Assembly (NCBI RefSeq): GCF_002005105.1
Contig: NZ_MSCV01000016.1
Coordinates: 62,001 to 126,000 of the forward strand
DNA length: 64,000 nucleotides
Reading direction: 5' to 3'
Source of the DNA: Methylocaldum sp. 14B
GTDB taxonomy: Bacteria; Pseudomonadota; Gammaproteobacteria; Methylococcales; Methylococcaceae
Of the stretch, positions 11,292 to 21,052 are shown piece after piece. The notes under the pieces were generated by a model. It saw nothing but the letters and a program-made list of their open reading frames with translations, ran no database searches and was not told the origin of the DNA. The first letter of the stretch is position 1, and each line of letters opens with the position of its first letter. The position numbers and the translations under genes are program-made.

Positions 11292-11467
11292 AGACGTTAG
11301 TGAAGAGCAGATGTAAATGATCTAAGGAATTGCGCTCGTATGAGAGACGAGCTTGGAGAGAACGGCCGGAAGTGGCCCGGTTAAGAGGACGACGTTAAGA
11401 GTTACACCAAAGTTAGCACAGGCGTGCGAGGCCGTCTAGTCAGAACCGGCCCGCACATGCCGGATGC

Positions 11468-11794
11468 TCAAATATTGGCGTCAAGGAATGCAGCCAGTTG
11501 CGATTTGGCCAAGGCTCCTACCTTAGTGGCTTCCACTTCGCCGTTCTTAAACAAAATCAGCGTTGGAATTCCGCGTACGCCGTAGCGCTGGGGCGTTCCA
11601 GGATTGTCGTCGATATTGAGCTTGGCGATCGTCAGCTTACCTTCATAATCCCCAGCGACCTCCTCCAGAATAGGTGCAATCATCTTGCAGGGACCGCACC
11701 ATTCGGCCCAGAAATCGACTAGTACAGGGCCGCTCGCTTTGAGGACCTTATCCTCGAATTCGGCATCGGTAACTTGAAGTATGCGTTCGCTCAC
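11468..11794 (-). CDS. trxA: Thioredoxin 1
   Basis: A 108-residue thioredoxin with the redox motif WCGPC at 32-36 and the cis-proline loop [11 protein letters not shown]. It reduces cytoplasmic disulfides. The start codon is GTG at 11794, supported by GAGGAG six bases upstream on the minus strand. It is followed by rho after 176 bp; the gap may hold a separate rho leader and promoter, although I see no clear motif there. Confidence 0.97.
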   Translation of the reverse strand: MSERILQVTDAEFEDKVLKASGPVLVDFWAEWCGPCKMIAPILEEVAGDYEGKLTIAKLNIDDNPGTPQRYGVRGIPTLILFKNGEVEATKVGALAKSQLAAFLDANI

Positions 11795-12033
11795 AATGAA
11801 CTCCTCACGGTCTCAACGGGGAAATTGGAAGGGACTGGGGCGCCAACGGCCAGTACGAATGGGAATGGTGCAGCTTTCCCTTGCGTACGTGCATTTCAGC
11901 TTAAACGAATGACAATTTCAAGCCCCATGGTTCCGTACGTAAATTGCCTTCGGTAAACACCGGAATCGGCTCGCGGACGGACGGGCAAATGGGGGCGACG
12001 GACTTGTTTCGGGGATTGGCGCCGCGGTCGATT

Positions 12034-12690
12034 TCAGCTTGGAGGCATTAGCTCGCGAAAGTCCTCAATGGCGTCGAATTCGACGATGTTTCTTGGAGGT
12101 TGCCGGCTATCGGGTTTCTTCACGGCAACTACGTGCCGGATGCCAAATTGGCGGGCGGCGTGTAATACGGTCACGCTGTCGTCGACCAGTAGCGTCTTAT
12201 CCGCCGAAAAGGGTTCTATGGCGCTAAGGGCTTTCCAAAAGCCGGGATGCTCCTTCGGAAATCCGAATGCATGCGAAGAGAAGATTTCGTCAAAAAAACC
12301 ATGGAGGCAGGTTCGCTCCAACTTCAAACCCAAGCTTTTCGGGTGTGCGTTGGTTACCAGCACCAAACGCTTTTCGGCTTTGCGTACGGCATCGAGGAAG
12401 TCGGTGACATGAGGTAGTATCGCTATCAGTCCCGCGATTTCGGCTTTTAAGCCTACGATGTCCAGGCACAAACGATCAGTCCAGTAATCCAGGCAGTACC
12501 ATTCGAGTCGTCCCTCGGTTTCCTTGAACCGGGGTGTCAATTCGGCTTTGGCTTCCGCGACCGAAAGTCCGTGCCGTTCGGCGTAACGCAGCGGAACGAA
12601 TTCGAGCCAAAAGTGGTTATCGAAATTCAGGTCCAACAGCGTGCCGTCCATATCGAGAAACACGCTGCTAATGTTTCGCCAATCGATCAT
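12034..12690 (-). CDS. yrfG: GMP/IMP nucleotidase YrfG (HAD family)
   Basis: A 218-residue HAD hydrolase. Motif I is VFLDMDGTLLDLNFDNHFW near residues 11-29, motif II is the VTNAHPKSLGLK segment near 114, and motif III/IV is FPKEH followed by TLLVDDS near 170. WYCLDYWTDRLCLD and the overall length match E. coli YrfG, which dephosphorylates GMP and IMP. It is divergent from cysQ with only 88 bp between the chosen starts, so the two promoters share this gap. Confidence 0.88.
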   Translation of the reverse strand: MIDWRNISSVFLDMDGTLLDLNFDNHFWLEFVPLRYAERHGLSVAEAKAELTPRFKETEGRLEWYCLDYWTDRLCLDIVGLKAEIAGLIAILPHVTDFLDAVRKAEKRLVLVTNAHPKSLGLKLERTCLHGFFDEIFSSHAFGFPKEHPGFWKALSAIEPFSADKTLLVDDSVTVLHAARQFGIRHVVAVKKPDSRQPPRNIVEFDAIEDFRELMPPS

Positions 12691-12778
12691 GGTTTAATAT
12701 TTTACTCGGTTGCTTTCAGTCATTATCTTCGATTCCCTCCATTCAGCGTATCCAGTGAGTAGCTGCGGATTTCAAGCC

Positions 12779-13597
12779 ATGCCCCTCAGAAAAGAACCCT
12801 CCCGCTTTCTCGAGACCGTAGTCGCTCTCGCCAAGGAGTCCGGGCGTCGTATCCTCGAGATCTACGGATCGGATTTCCGCGTCGGCGTAAAAGAAGATAG
12901 TTCGCCGCTCACCGCGGCCGATCTCGCTTCCCATCACTGTCTGGTCGAAGGGCTCGCGGCTTTGCGTCCGGCCTATCCGATCATTTCGGAAGAATCCAAA
13001 AGTTTGCCGTTCGAGGAACGATGCGACTGGGAGACCTTTTGGCTGATCGATCCTCTGGACGGTACCAAGGAGTTTATCAAACGAAACGGCGAGTTCACCG
13101 TCAACGTGGCCTTGATTCATCGTCATCAACCAGTGCTCGGCGTAGTGTACGCACCGGCGAAAGACCTTTGCTACTTTGCATCCGAGGGATGCGGCGCCTA
13201 CAGGCAGATCGACGATTCGCCCCCGCAAAACATCGAAGTGACGACGAGTGCTCACTATCCGCTGAGAGTGGTCGGTAGTCGCTCGCACCAGACAGAGGAA
13301 TTGGCAATCTACCTGACCCGACTGGGCGAGCATGAACTGATGTCGATCGGCAGTTCTCTGAAACTCTGCTGGGTGGCGGAAGGCGCGGCGGATCTCTATC
13401 CCCGCATCGGTCTGACCTCCGAATGGGATACCGCGGCGGCGCATTGCATAGTGAAGGAAGCCGGTGGCGAGGTGACCGACTTGCGCGGTCAGCCACTGCT
13501 TTACAACACCAAGCCGTCGCTGCTCAATCCTTATTTTCTGGTATTCGGCGACAAATCCAGAGACTGGTACAGATACGCGGGCGGCATAGAGGGCTGA
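12779..13597 (+). CDS. cysQ: 3'(2'),5'-bisphosphate nucleotidase CysQ
   Basis: A 272-residue Mg-dependent phosphatase that removes PAP formed during sulfate assimilation. It carries the inositol-phosphatase signatures ISEE, WLIDPLDGTKEFIKRNGEFTVN and WDTAAAHCIVKEAGG, with SIGSSLKLCWVAEGAADLYPR. I chose ATG 12779 (MPLRKEPSRFLETVVALAKE) because it fits the family N-terminus; an upstream in-frame start at 12710 adds 23 untypical residues. Divergent from yrfG. Confidence 0.94.
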   Translation: MPLRKEPSRFLETVVALAKESGRRILEIYGSDFRVGVKEDSSPLTAADLASHHCLVEGLAALRPAYPIISEESKSLPFEERCDWETFWLIDPLDGTKEFIKRNGEFTVNVALIHRHQPVLGVVYAPAKDLCYFASEGCGAYRQIDDSPPQNIEVTTSAHYPLRVVGSRSHQTEELAIYLTRLGEHELMSIGSSLKLCWVAEGAADLYPRIGLTSEWDTAAAHCIVKEAGGEVTDLRGQPLLYNTKPSLLNPYFLVFGDKSRDWYRYAGGIEG

Positions 13598-13672
13598 CGC
13601 GCACCCCGCTTGGTCGAATAAGGCCTTGGGCAGCTTTGATGAAGACCGCCGGGGCGCCACTCCTGAACAATC

Positions 13673-13930
13673 ATGTTCCGCAAGACCCGAGGATGGCGCG
13701 GCATACGGCAACTAGCGGTGCATATCGAGGGAGTTGTTACGCCGGCGCGGGTCATCATGCTCGGAGCCAATCCATTCGAAGTGGAAATGTATCCAGAGCA
13801 AAAGTACCGGTTCGTCAACGCTGCGTAAGAGGCCGAAGTCACTATCGAGGCGTTTCCGCTGTCCAAGTACGGTACAATTCCGGGAAACGTCATGCGAGGA
13901 TCGAACGAACGCCATCCGCGTGGCCGCGGC
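13673..13930 (+). pseudogene. Remnant of a HlyD-type membrane fusion protein (C-terminal part)
   Basis: The frame beginning ATG 13673 reads RQLAVHIEGVVTPARVIM, then NPFEVEMYPEQKYRFVNAA, a TAA stop at 13826-13828, and EAEVTIEAFPLSKYGTIPGNV. This follows the usual type I secretion HlyD C-terminal order (QLAVHT..GGVVTPAQ, PLEVEA...GFV.AGQEAEV, FPFT.YGTI.G.V). The stop falls where the family has Gln, so a CAA to TAA change is likely. Similarity fades after about 13905. No partner ABC protein or full HlyD gene is nearby. The rest of the gap between cysQ and ilvB (13598-14040) holds only this and the ilvB upstream region. Confidence 0.7.
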
Positions 13931-13959
13931 TTGACGGAGAATGTGAATCCGAGTACCGT
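13931..13959 (+). promoter_or_regulatory. Possible ilvB promoter
   Basis: TTGACG at 13931-13936 is followed, after 17 bp, by TACCGT at 13954-13959. The -35 is good and the -10 weak. It lies about 80 bp upstream of ilvB and just before the hairpin at 13997-14025, so the hairpin would be in the leader RNA. Confidence 0.35.
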
Positions 13960-13996
13960 TATCGGCTATTTTTATTTTGTTGTCTCGGCCGAAACG

Positions 13997-14025
13997 GGCG
14001 TTTTCGAAACGCCTGATTCTTTTTT
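13997..14025 (+). terminator. Terminator-like hairpin in the ilvB leader
   Basis: GGCGTTT (13997-14003) pairs perfectly with AAACGCC (14007-14013) around a 3-nt loop, followed by a T-rich run TGATTCTTTTTT ending at 14025. It stands 15 bp before the ilvB start codon, in the position of an attenuator or of the terminator of an upstream unit. No convincing Ile/Val/Leu-rich leader peptide was found. Confidence 0.55.
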
Positions 14026-14040
14026 AGGGGTGTTGAAACC

Positions 14041-15771
14041 GTGGAGCTCAGCGGCGCGGAAATCCTGGTCCAAAGTCTTAAGGACGAAGGGGTTGAATAC
14101 ATTTTCGGTTACCCCGGCGGGGCCGTATTGCATATCTACGATGCTCTGTTCAGACAGGACGACGTGAAGCACATCCTGGTGCGCCACGAACAGGGTGCGA
14201 CCCATGCCGCGGACGGATACGCGCGCTCGACCGGCAAGCCCGGCGTGGTGCTGGTGACTTCCGGCCCCGGAGCCACCAATGCAGTCACCGGCATCGCGAC
14301 GGCCTACATGGATTCGATTCCGATGGTAATCATCACCGGCCAAGTGCCCTTGCCGGTCATCGGCAGCGATGCCTTCCAGGAGTGCGACACTATCGGCATC
14401 ACCCGGCCCTGTGTAAAGCACAATTTCCTGGTAAAGGACGTGCACAAGCTGGCGGAGACCATCAAGAAGGCGTTCTACATCGCCACCACCGGCCGACCCG
14501 GTCCCGTGGTGGTCGACGTTCCGAAGGACGTCACCGATCCCAATCTCAAGATTCCTTACGAGTACCCGCGCTCGGTTTCAATCCGCTCCTATAACCCGCA
14601 GGTCAAGGGGCATCGGTGGCAGATCAAGAAAGCGGTAGAGTTGTTGCTCTCCGCCAAGAGGCCGATGATCTATTCGGGAGGCGGCGTCATATTGGGCAAT
14701 GCGTCCGAACAGTTGAAGGAAATTACCCGGATACTCGGATTTCCGATCACCAGTACCTTGATGGGATTGGGGGCCTATCCGGCCACCGATCGGCAGTTTC
14801 TGGGCATGCTGGGCATGCACGGAACCTACGAGGCGAATATGGCCATGCACGAATGCGATGTGCTGTTCGCCGTCGGTGCGCGGTTCGACGATCGGGTTAC
14901 CGGCAAGCTCAGCCAGTTTTGCCCGCATGCGAAGATCATTCACATCGATATCGATCCTGCTTCTATCTCCAAGACGGTGCGCGTCGACGTTCCCATCGTC
15001 GGTGAAGTCGGCCCGGTCCTGGAGGACATGATCGAGATACTGGGGAGCAGTGAGAAGCGGGCCGATGAAGATGCTCTTACCGCATGGTGGGATCAAATCG
15101 CGCGCTGGCAATCCTTGGACTGCTTGCGTTACGATCGGAATAGTCCGTTGATCAAGCCGCAATACGTCATCGAGCAGTTGTACGAAGTCACCAATGGCGA
15201 TGCATTCGTAACGTCCGATGTCGGGCAGCATCAAATGTGGACGGCTCAGTTCTACAAATTCGACAAGCCGCGCCGCTGGATCAACTCGGGCGGACTCGGC
15301 ACCATGGGGTTCGGTTTGCCGGCGGCCATTGGCGCCAAGCTGGCTCACCCCGATGCGGACGTGGCCTGCGTAACCGGGGAGGCGAGCATTCAGATGTGCA
15401 TCCAGGAGTTGGCTACGGCCCTGCAATACCGCACGCCTATCAAAATCGTGAATCTCAATAACGGTTACATGGGCATGGTCCGCCAGTGGCAGGAATTCAC
15501 CTACGAAAGCCGCTACTCCCACTCCTACTTGGAGACCATTCCCGATTTCGTCAAGCTGGCCGAAGCTTACGGCCATATCGGCATGCACATCGAAAAGCCC
15601 GCCGACGTGCGCCCGGCACTGGAGGAGGCGTTCAAGCTGAAGGATCGTACTGTATTCATGAATTTCCTGACCGATCCGACCGAGAACGTATATCCGATGA
15701 TCGAGGCCGGCAAGGCTCACCATGAGATGCGCCTCGCTCCCGGCGTCACCATCGAGAGGGAGCTTGCCTGA
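14041..15771 (+). CDS. ilvB: Acetolactate synthase large subunit
   Basis: A 576-residue ThDP/FAD enzyme catalysing the first common step of Val, Leu and Ile synthesis. It shows the catalytic-Glu region VRHEQGATHAADGYARSTGKPG near 40-60, the FAD-binding middle domain, and the ThDP/Mg motif near residue 440 (VTGEASIQMCIQELATA...NNGYMGMVRQWQEF). In VTGEASIQM, Glu stands where many enzymes have Asp-Gly (GDGSF/GDASI). The start is GTG 14041, 10 bases after AGGGG. The stop overlaps ilvH by one base. Confidence 0.96.
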   Translation: MELSGAEILVQSLKDEGVEYIFGYPGGAVLHIYDALFRQDDVKHILVRHEQGATHAADGYARSTGKPGVVLVTSGPGATNAVTGIATAYMDSIPMVIITGQVPLPVIGSDAFQECDTIGITRPCVKHNFLVKDVHKLAETIKKAFYIATTGRPGPVVVDVPKDVTDPNLKIPYEYPRSVSIRSYNPQVKGHRWQIKKAVELLLSAKRPMIYSGGGVILGNASEQLKEITRILGFPITSTLMGLGAYPATDRQFLGMLGMHGTYEANMAMHECDVLFAVGARFDDRVTGKLSQFCPHAKIIHIDIDPASISKTVRVDVPIVGEVGPVLEDMIEILGSSEKRADEDALTAWWDQIARWQSLDCLRYDRNSPLIKPQYVIEQLYEVTNGDAFVTSDVGQHQMWTAQFYKFDKPRRWINSGGLGTMGFGLPAAIGAKLAHPDADVACVTGEASIQMCIQELATALQYRTPIKIVNLNNGYMGMVRQWQEFTYESRYSHSYLETIPDFVKLAEAYGHIGMHIEKPADVRPALEEAFKLKDRTVFMNFLTDPTENVYPMIEAGKAHHEMRLAPGVTIERELA

Positions 15772-16262
15772 TGCGCCACATCATTTCCATTTTGATGGAG
15801 AACGAATCGGGGGCGTTGTCGCGGGTGGCGGGACTTTTTTCCGCACGCGGATACAACATCGAGTCGTTGACCGTGGCGCCCACGGAGGATGCGTCCTTGT
15901 CGCGAATGACGCTGGTTACCACCGGCAGCGACGAGATCATCGAGCAGATTACCAAGCAGCTCAACAAGCTGATCGATGTGGTCAAACTCATCGATATTTC
16001 GGAATCTTCCCACATCGAACGTGAATTGATGATGGTGAAAGTGCGTGCCGTCGACAGGGCGCGGGAGGAAATCATTCGCCTGACCGATATCTTTCGCGGA
16101 AAAATCATCGATGTTACGCCGGTGAGCTACGTCATCGAGGTTACCGGCGAAAAGTCCAAGCTGGACGCGTTTCTCCAGACGCTCGATCAGGAGGCCATCA
16201 TCGAGGTCGTGCGCTCCGGCACAACGGGCATTCTGCGCGGCGACCGCGGGCTTCACGCCTAA
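15771..16262 (+). CDS. ilvH: Acetolactate synthase small (regulatory) subunit
   Basis: A 163-residue regulatory subunit with an N-terminal ACT domain (HIISILMENESGALSRVAGLFSARGYNIESLTVAPTED split across residues 3-45) and a C-terminal ACT-like domain (LMMVKVRA...IVDVTPVSYVIEVTGEKSKLDAF region). It confers feedback inhibition by valine on IlvB in the family. The start codon overlaps the ilvB stop by one base, implying translational coupling. Also named ilvN in some genomes. Confidence 0.95.
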   Translation: MRHIISILMENESGALSRVAGLFSARGYNIESLTVAPTEDASLSRMTLVTTGSDEIIEQITKQLNKLIDVVKLIDISESSHIERELMMVKVRAVDRAREEIIRLTDIFRGKIIDVTPVSYVIEVTGEKSKLDAFLQTLDQEAIIEVVRSGTTGILRGDRGLHA

Positions 16263-16275
16263 CTAATGCCGATGA

Positions 16276-17520
<1,245 letters not shown>

Positions 17521-17537
17521 TTCTTGCTTTCGGCCGG

Positions 17538-17559
17538 GCACGAGCCAATCGGTTCGTGC
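17538..17559 (+). terminator. Hairpin after ilvC
   Basis: GCACGAGCC and GGTTCGTGC form a 9-bp stem (one G-T pair) with a 4-nt loop, 17 bp after the ilvC stop. No T run follows, so it may be a weak or Rho-assisted terminator or an mRNA-stabilising end before pssA. Confidence 0.45.
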
Positions 17560-17633
17560 TCGACCCGCCGAACTGGCGGCGGGCTATGTTAAGCTAGCCC
17601 GCATTATCGGTTGATTCAACTTAAAGCGGGACT

Positions 17634-18377
17634 ATGGAAGAACAAATTCCCCCTGCGAGGCGTCGGCGCGGCATCTATCTCTTGCCGAACTTGTTCACGA
17701 CAGCAGCGCTTTTCGCCGGTTTCTACGCCATCACCGCCGCCTTTAACGGGCGCTTCGAAGTGGCTGCCGTCGCCATCTTCATTGCCATGGTTCTGGACGG
17801 TCTCGACGGACGGGTGGCGCGTCTCACCAATACGCAGAGCGCCTTCGGGGCCGAATACGACAGCATGGCCGACATGATTTCCTTCGGTGCCGCTCCCGCC
17901 TTGGTTGCCTACATCTGGTCGCTGACGACGCTGGGCAAGATCGGATGGGTTGCCGCTTTCGTGCACGCCGCCGGTGCAGCGCTTCGCTTGGCCCGCTTCA
18001 ATACCCAGATCGCAACCGCGGACAAACGGTATTTTCAAGGTTTGCCGAGTCCTTCCGCCGCCGCGATTTTGGCCGGGTTTATCTGGTTTAGCGAAACCTA
18101 CGGTCTGACCGGCGAGTCCATGCGCTATGTCTCGCTCGGACTAGCCTTGATGACCGGGCTCCTGATGGTCAGCAACTTCCGTTACTACAGCTTCAAGGAT
18201 GTGGATCTCCGCGGACGGGTGCCGTTCATGTGGGCTATCCTCGTGATGCTGGTATTCGCCTTCATTTTTACCAATCCGCCCCTGATGCTGTTTGTCATGT
18301 TTACGGCTTACGCTGTTTCGGGGCCGGTACTGACTTTGCTCGGGCGACGTAAAATGCGGAGCGAGCGCCGAACCTGA
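17634..18377 (+). CDS. pssA: CDP-diacylglycerol-serine O-phosphatidyltransferase
   Basis: A 247-residue membrane enzyme making phosphatidylserine. The CDP-alcohol phosphotransferase motif reads DGLDGRVARLTNTQSAFGAE-YDSMADMISFG near residues 47-78, with all acidic residues present. About eight hydrophobic segments follow, e.g. FRYYSFKD and FMWAILVMLVFAFIFTN. A GCGGGA ribosome site precedes ATG 17634. pssA between ilvC and leuA is a recurrent arrangement in proteobacteria. Confidence 0.94.
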   Translation: MEEQIPPARRRRGIYLLPNLFTTAALFAGFYAITAAFNGRFEVAAVAIFIAMVLDGLDGRVARLTNTQSAFGAEYDSMADMISFGAAPALVAYIWSLTTLGKIGWVAAFVHAAGAALRLARFNTQIATADKRYFQGLPSPSAAAILAGFIWFSETYGLTGESMRYVSLGLALMTGLLMVSNFRYYSFKDVDLRGRVPFMWAILVMLVFAFIFTNPPLMLFVMFTAYAVSGPVLTLLGRRKMRSERRT

Positions 18378-18448
18378 GAAGGGACGGGGAATCTGCTGAC
18401 ATTAAAGTCCTTCGCCGGATAAGGCGAAACTATTCCCCACTATGGCGC

Positions 18449-18477
18449 TTGTACGGTATTCGGATGAGTAATATAGT
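18449..18477 (+). promoter_or_regulatory. Promoter for the leuA leader and leuA
   Basis: TTGTAC (18449-18454) and TATAGT (18472-18477) are separated by exactly 17 bp. A start site near 18484 would place the leader peptide ATG (18502) about 18 nt into the transcript. This suggests leuA is not driven only by read-through from pssA. Confidence 0.6.
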
Positions 18478-18501
18478 TGCTCGAAAGGCAGTCACAAATC
18501 C

Positions 18502-18615
18502 ATGCATTCAATCGCCAACCTACAACGCCGGAAATCCGACCGACTCATCGGCCGGGTCGGCGCTGTCTGTCGCTCTGAATTCCTCGACCTTCTGCGTCTT
18601 CGTCTCCTGCCCTGA
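18502..18615 (+). CDS. Leucine-rich leader peptide upstream of leuA
   Basis: A 37-codon reading frame, ATG 18502 to TGA 18613-18615, ending [11 protein letters not shown]: six of the last ten residues are leucine, encoded by CTC, CTT and CTG. It follows a sigma70-like promoter and ends 96 bp before leuA. A 6-bp hairpin (CTGCCC/GGGCAG, 18607-18622) has the stop codon in its loop. The cluster of leucine codons directly before the stop is the hallmark of a ribosome-stalling leu leader. No T-tract terminator follows, so the mode of attenuation is unclear. The ribosome site is weak (AAGG, 13 bases away). Confidence 0.65.
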   Translation: MHSIANLQRRKSDRLIGRVGAVCRSEFLDLLRLRLLP

Positions 18616-18687
18616 GGGGCAGTAGACTTGACGCATTCCAAAATCCTAAGCGCGAACATAAATGCAGGGTCCTCTTGAAGAGAGGCC
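18607..18687 (+). promoter_or_regulatory. Candidate leu leader RNA structures
   Basis: Two hairpins follow the leucine codons: CTGCCC-TGAG-GGGCAG (18607-18622), and one with GG-CCTCT / AGAGG-CC arms and a bulged T (18668-18687). Both precede the leuA ribosome site GACGAGG near 18697. Neither has a T tract, so control might act on translation or through Rho. Confidence 0.4.
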
Positions 18688-18711
18688 ACGAGAGATAGAC
18701 GAGGTTTTATC

Positions 18712-20259
18712 ATGAGCGACAAACTCATCATTTTCGACACGACGCTGCGAGACGGCGAGCAAAGTCCCGGCGCTTCCATGACGCGGGACGAAAAGGTGCG
18801 CATCGCCAAGGCGCTCGAGCGTCTGCGGGTGGATGTGATCGAGGCCGGTTTTCCGGCGGCGAGTCCCGGCGATTTCGAATCGGTGCAAGCTGTGGCTCGG
18901 GCGGTCAAGGAAAGCACGGTATGCGGTTTGGCGCGGGCTTTGGATAGGGACATCGACCGTGCGGGCGAGGCGCTCAAGGAGGCCAATCGGGCGCGTATTC
19001 ACACGTTTATCGCGACTTCGCCGATTCATATGCAGAGAAAGCTGCGCATGGAGCCCGATCAGGTGATCGAGTATGCCGTAAAGGCTGTAAAAAGGGCGAG
19101 GCAGTATACGGATGATGTCGAGTTTTCGCCGGAAGACGCCGGACGTTCGGAAGAAGATTTTCTGTGTCGAATACTCGAGGCGGTTATCGATGCGGGCGCG
19201 AAAACCTTGAATATTCCCGATACCGTCGGTTACAGCGTGCCGGAGCAATTCGGCGCCACCATCCGGCGTTTGAGAGAACGTATTCCCAACTCCGATAAAG
19301 CTATTTTTTCGGTGCATTGCCACAACGATCTGGGTCTGGCGGTGGCAAATTCGCTGTCCGCCGTCATGAACGGGGCGCGGCAGGTCGAATGCACGATCAA
19401 CGGCTTGGGCGAACGGGCCGGCAATGCCGCGCTGGAGGAGATCGTCATGGCGGTCAAGACCCGTAAAGACGTGTTTCCCTGCCGAGTCGAGATCGACACC
19501 CGAGAAATCGTTGCGTGTTCCAAACTTGTCTCGAATATCACCGGTTTTCCGGTGCAGCCCAACAAGGCGATCGTCGGAGCCAATGCTTTTGCGCACGAGT
19601 CCGGCATTCATCAGGACGGCGTTTTGAAGAGCCGCGAGACCTATGAAATCATGAGCGCGGAGGAAGTCGGCTGGACTGCAAACCGGATGGTGCTGGGCAA
19701 GCATTCCGGGCGCAACGCGTTTCGCACGCGCATGCAGGAACTGGGGATAGAGTTCGGATCCGAGGCGGAATTGAACGACGCATTCCAGCGTTTCAAGGAC
19801 TTGGCTGACAAAAAGCACGAAATCTTCGATGAAGACCTGCAGGCTTTGATCACGGAAGCGGGCGTCGAGGCGGAGGACGAGCGGGTTAAGCTTGTCGCGC
19901 TCAAGGTATGCTCGGAAACGGGCGAGGTTCCTTGCGCGCGAGTGTCGCTCAAGGTCGAAAACGAAGAAGTGAGCGGCACCGCCCAGGGCAGCGGCGCTGT
20001 CGACGCGAGCTTCAAGGCCATCGAATCCGTAGTTCATACCGACTCCACCTTGTTGCTGTATTCGGTCAATAACATCACCACCGGCACCGACGCTCAGGGC
20101 GAAGTGACGGTTCGCCTGGAAAAGGGCGGGCGGATCGTCAACGGCCAGGGCGCAGATACCGATATCGTGATCGCTTCGGCCAAGGCCTACATCAATGCGG
20201 TCAACAAACTCCTGGCGCCGCGGCAACGCATGCATCCTCAAGTGGCGGGAGACGTTTGA
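18712..20259 (+). CDS. leuA: 2-isopropylmalate synthase
   Basis: A 515-residue enzyme, first committed step of leucine synthesis. The TIM barrel starts [19 protein letters not shown] and includes [17 protein letters not shown], the metal-binding [14 protein letters not shown] and [18 protein letters not shown], and [12 protein letters not shown]. The C-terminal LeuA allosteric domain (about 390-505) binds leucine for feedback inhibition. Length is that of the long bacterial form. Preceded by its own promoter and a Leu-rich leader. Confidence 0.97.
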   Translation: MSDKLIIFDTTLRDGEQSPGASMTRDEKVRIAKALERLRVDVIEAGFPAASPGDFESVQAVARAVKESTVCGLARALDRDIDRAGEALKEANRARIHTFIATSPIHMQRKLRMEPDQVIEYAVKAVKRARQYTDDVEFSPEDAGRSEEDFLCRILEAVIDAGAKTLNIPDTVGYSVPEQFGATIRRLRERIPNSDKAIFSVHCHNDLGLAVANSLSAVMNGARQVECTINGLGERAGNAALEEIVMAVKTRKDVFPCRVEIDTREIVACSKLVSNITGFPVQPNKAIVGANAFAHESGIHQDGVLKSRETYEIMSAEEVGWTANRMVLGKHSGRNAFRTRMQELGIEFGSEAELNDAFQRFKDLADKKHEIFDEDLQALITEAGVEAEDERVKLVALKVCSETGEVPCARVSLKVENEEVSGTAQGSGAVDASFKAIESVVHTDSTLLLYSVNNITTGTDAQGEVTVRLEKGGRIVNGQGADTDIVIASAKAYINAVNKLLAPRQRMHPQVAGDV

Positions 20260-20306
20260 TAATGCCCGAGTTTTGCGAAGAGGCGGTCTAAGAACGGTTC
20301 CGGCCT

Positions 20307-21050
20307 ATGCCTCGCGATGAACGACGCCTGGATTATCTCCATTCGATGGGTATCCAAGTTTGGGTACCCCGGCGGCGTGCCGCGTTCGAGGCTGCCGAAA
20401 ATCCGGACCTACCCCAGGCTACGCCGGATGGCTTGAGTGAGAGCCTAATAAGCGCGGTGAATTCGCCTCCGATCGATGCTGTGTCTTCGGGTTGTCTGCC
20501 GGATTGGGCGGATTTGGAGGCCCGCGTAGCGGGATGTACCGCCTGTCCGCTACACCAAGGCCGTACTCAGACTGTTTTCGGCGTCGGCAATCGCGAAGCC
20601 GAATGGATGGTGATTGGCGAAGCGCCTGGAGAACAGGAAGATCTGCAAGGCGAACCATTCGTGGGGCGGGCCGGGCAATTGCTCAACGAAATGATTCGGG
20701 CCGTCGGTCTCAAAAGGGAAGCCGTTTACATCGCTAACGTGATCAAATGCCGTCCGCCCAGGAATCGCGATCCGGCCCCGGAGGAAGCGGCGGCCTGCGA
20801 GGGATATTTGAAAGGGCAGGTCGCCTTGATCAAACCTAAGATTATTCTGGCCGTAGGCCGTATTGCCGCGCAAAACTTATTAAAAACCGCGACGCCCATC
20901 GGTAAACTACGCGGCCAGGTGCATTATTACGACCAGATTCCGCTGGTGGTGACTTACCATCCCGCTTACCTGCTGCGCTCGCAAACGGAAAAACGTAGGG
21001 CATGGGAGGATCTCAAACTAGCCATGCGGGCTTTTCGACAACAAGCATAA
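20307..21050 (+). CDS. Uracil-DNA glycosylase, family 4 type
   Basis: A 247-residue Fe-S uracil-DNA glycosylase. After a variable N-terminal arm (LDYLHSMGIQVWVPRR) the catalytic domain shows CTACPLHQGRTQTVFGVG, the motif GEAPGEQEDLQGEPFVGRAGQLLNEM, IANVIKCRPPRNRDP and a further Cys in EEAAACEGYL. The four cysteines fit a [4Fe-4S] site. VVTYHPAYLLR is the second catalytic motif. It removes uracil from DNA. rimI starts 2 bp after its stop. Confidence 0.9.
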   Translation: MPRDERRLDYLHSMGIQVWVPRRRAAFEAAENPDLPQATPDGLSESLISAVNSPPIDAVSSGCLPDWADLEARVAGCTACPLHQGRTQTVFGVGNREAEWMVIGEAPGEQEDLQGEPFVGRAGQLLNEMIRAVGLKREAVYIANVIKCRPPRNRDPAPEEAAACEGYLKGQVALIKPKIILAVGRIAAQNLLKTATPIGKLRGQVHYYDQIPLVVTYHPAYLLRSQTEKRRAWEDLKLAMRAFRQQA

Positions 21051-21052
21051 TT

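Noticed and set aside
13712-14016. Other frames across the cysQ-ilvB gap as genes
   Set aside because: Only the HlyD-like frame shows family similarity, and it is interrupted.
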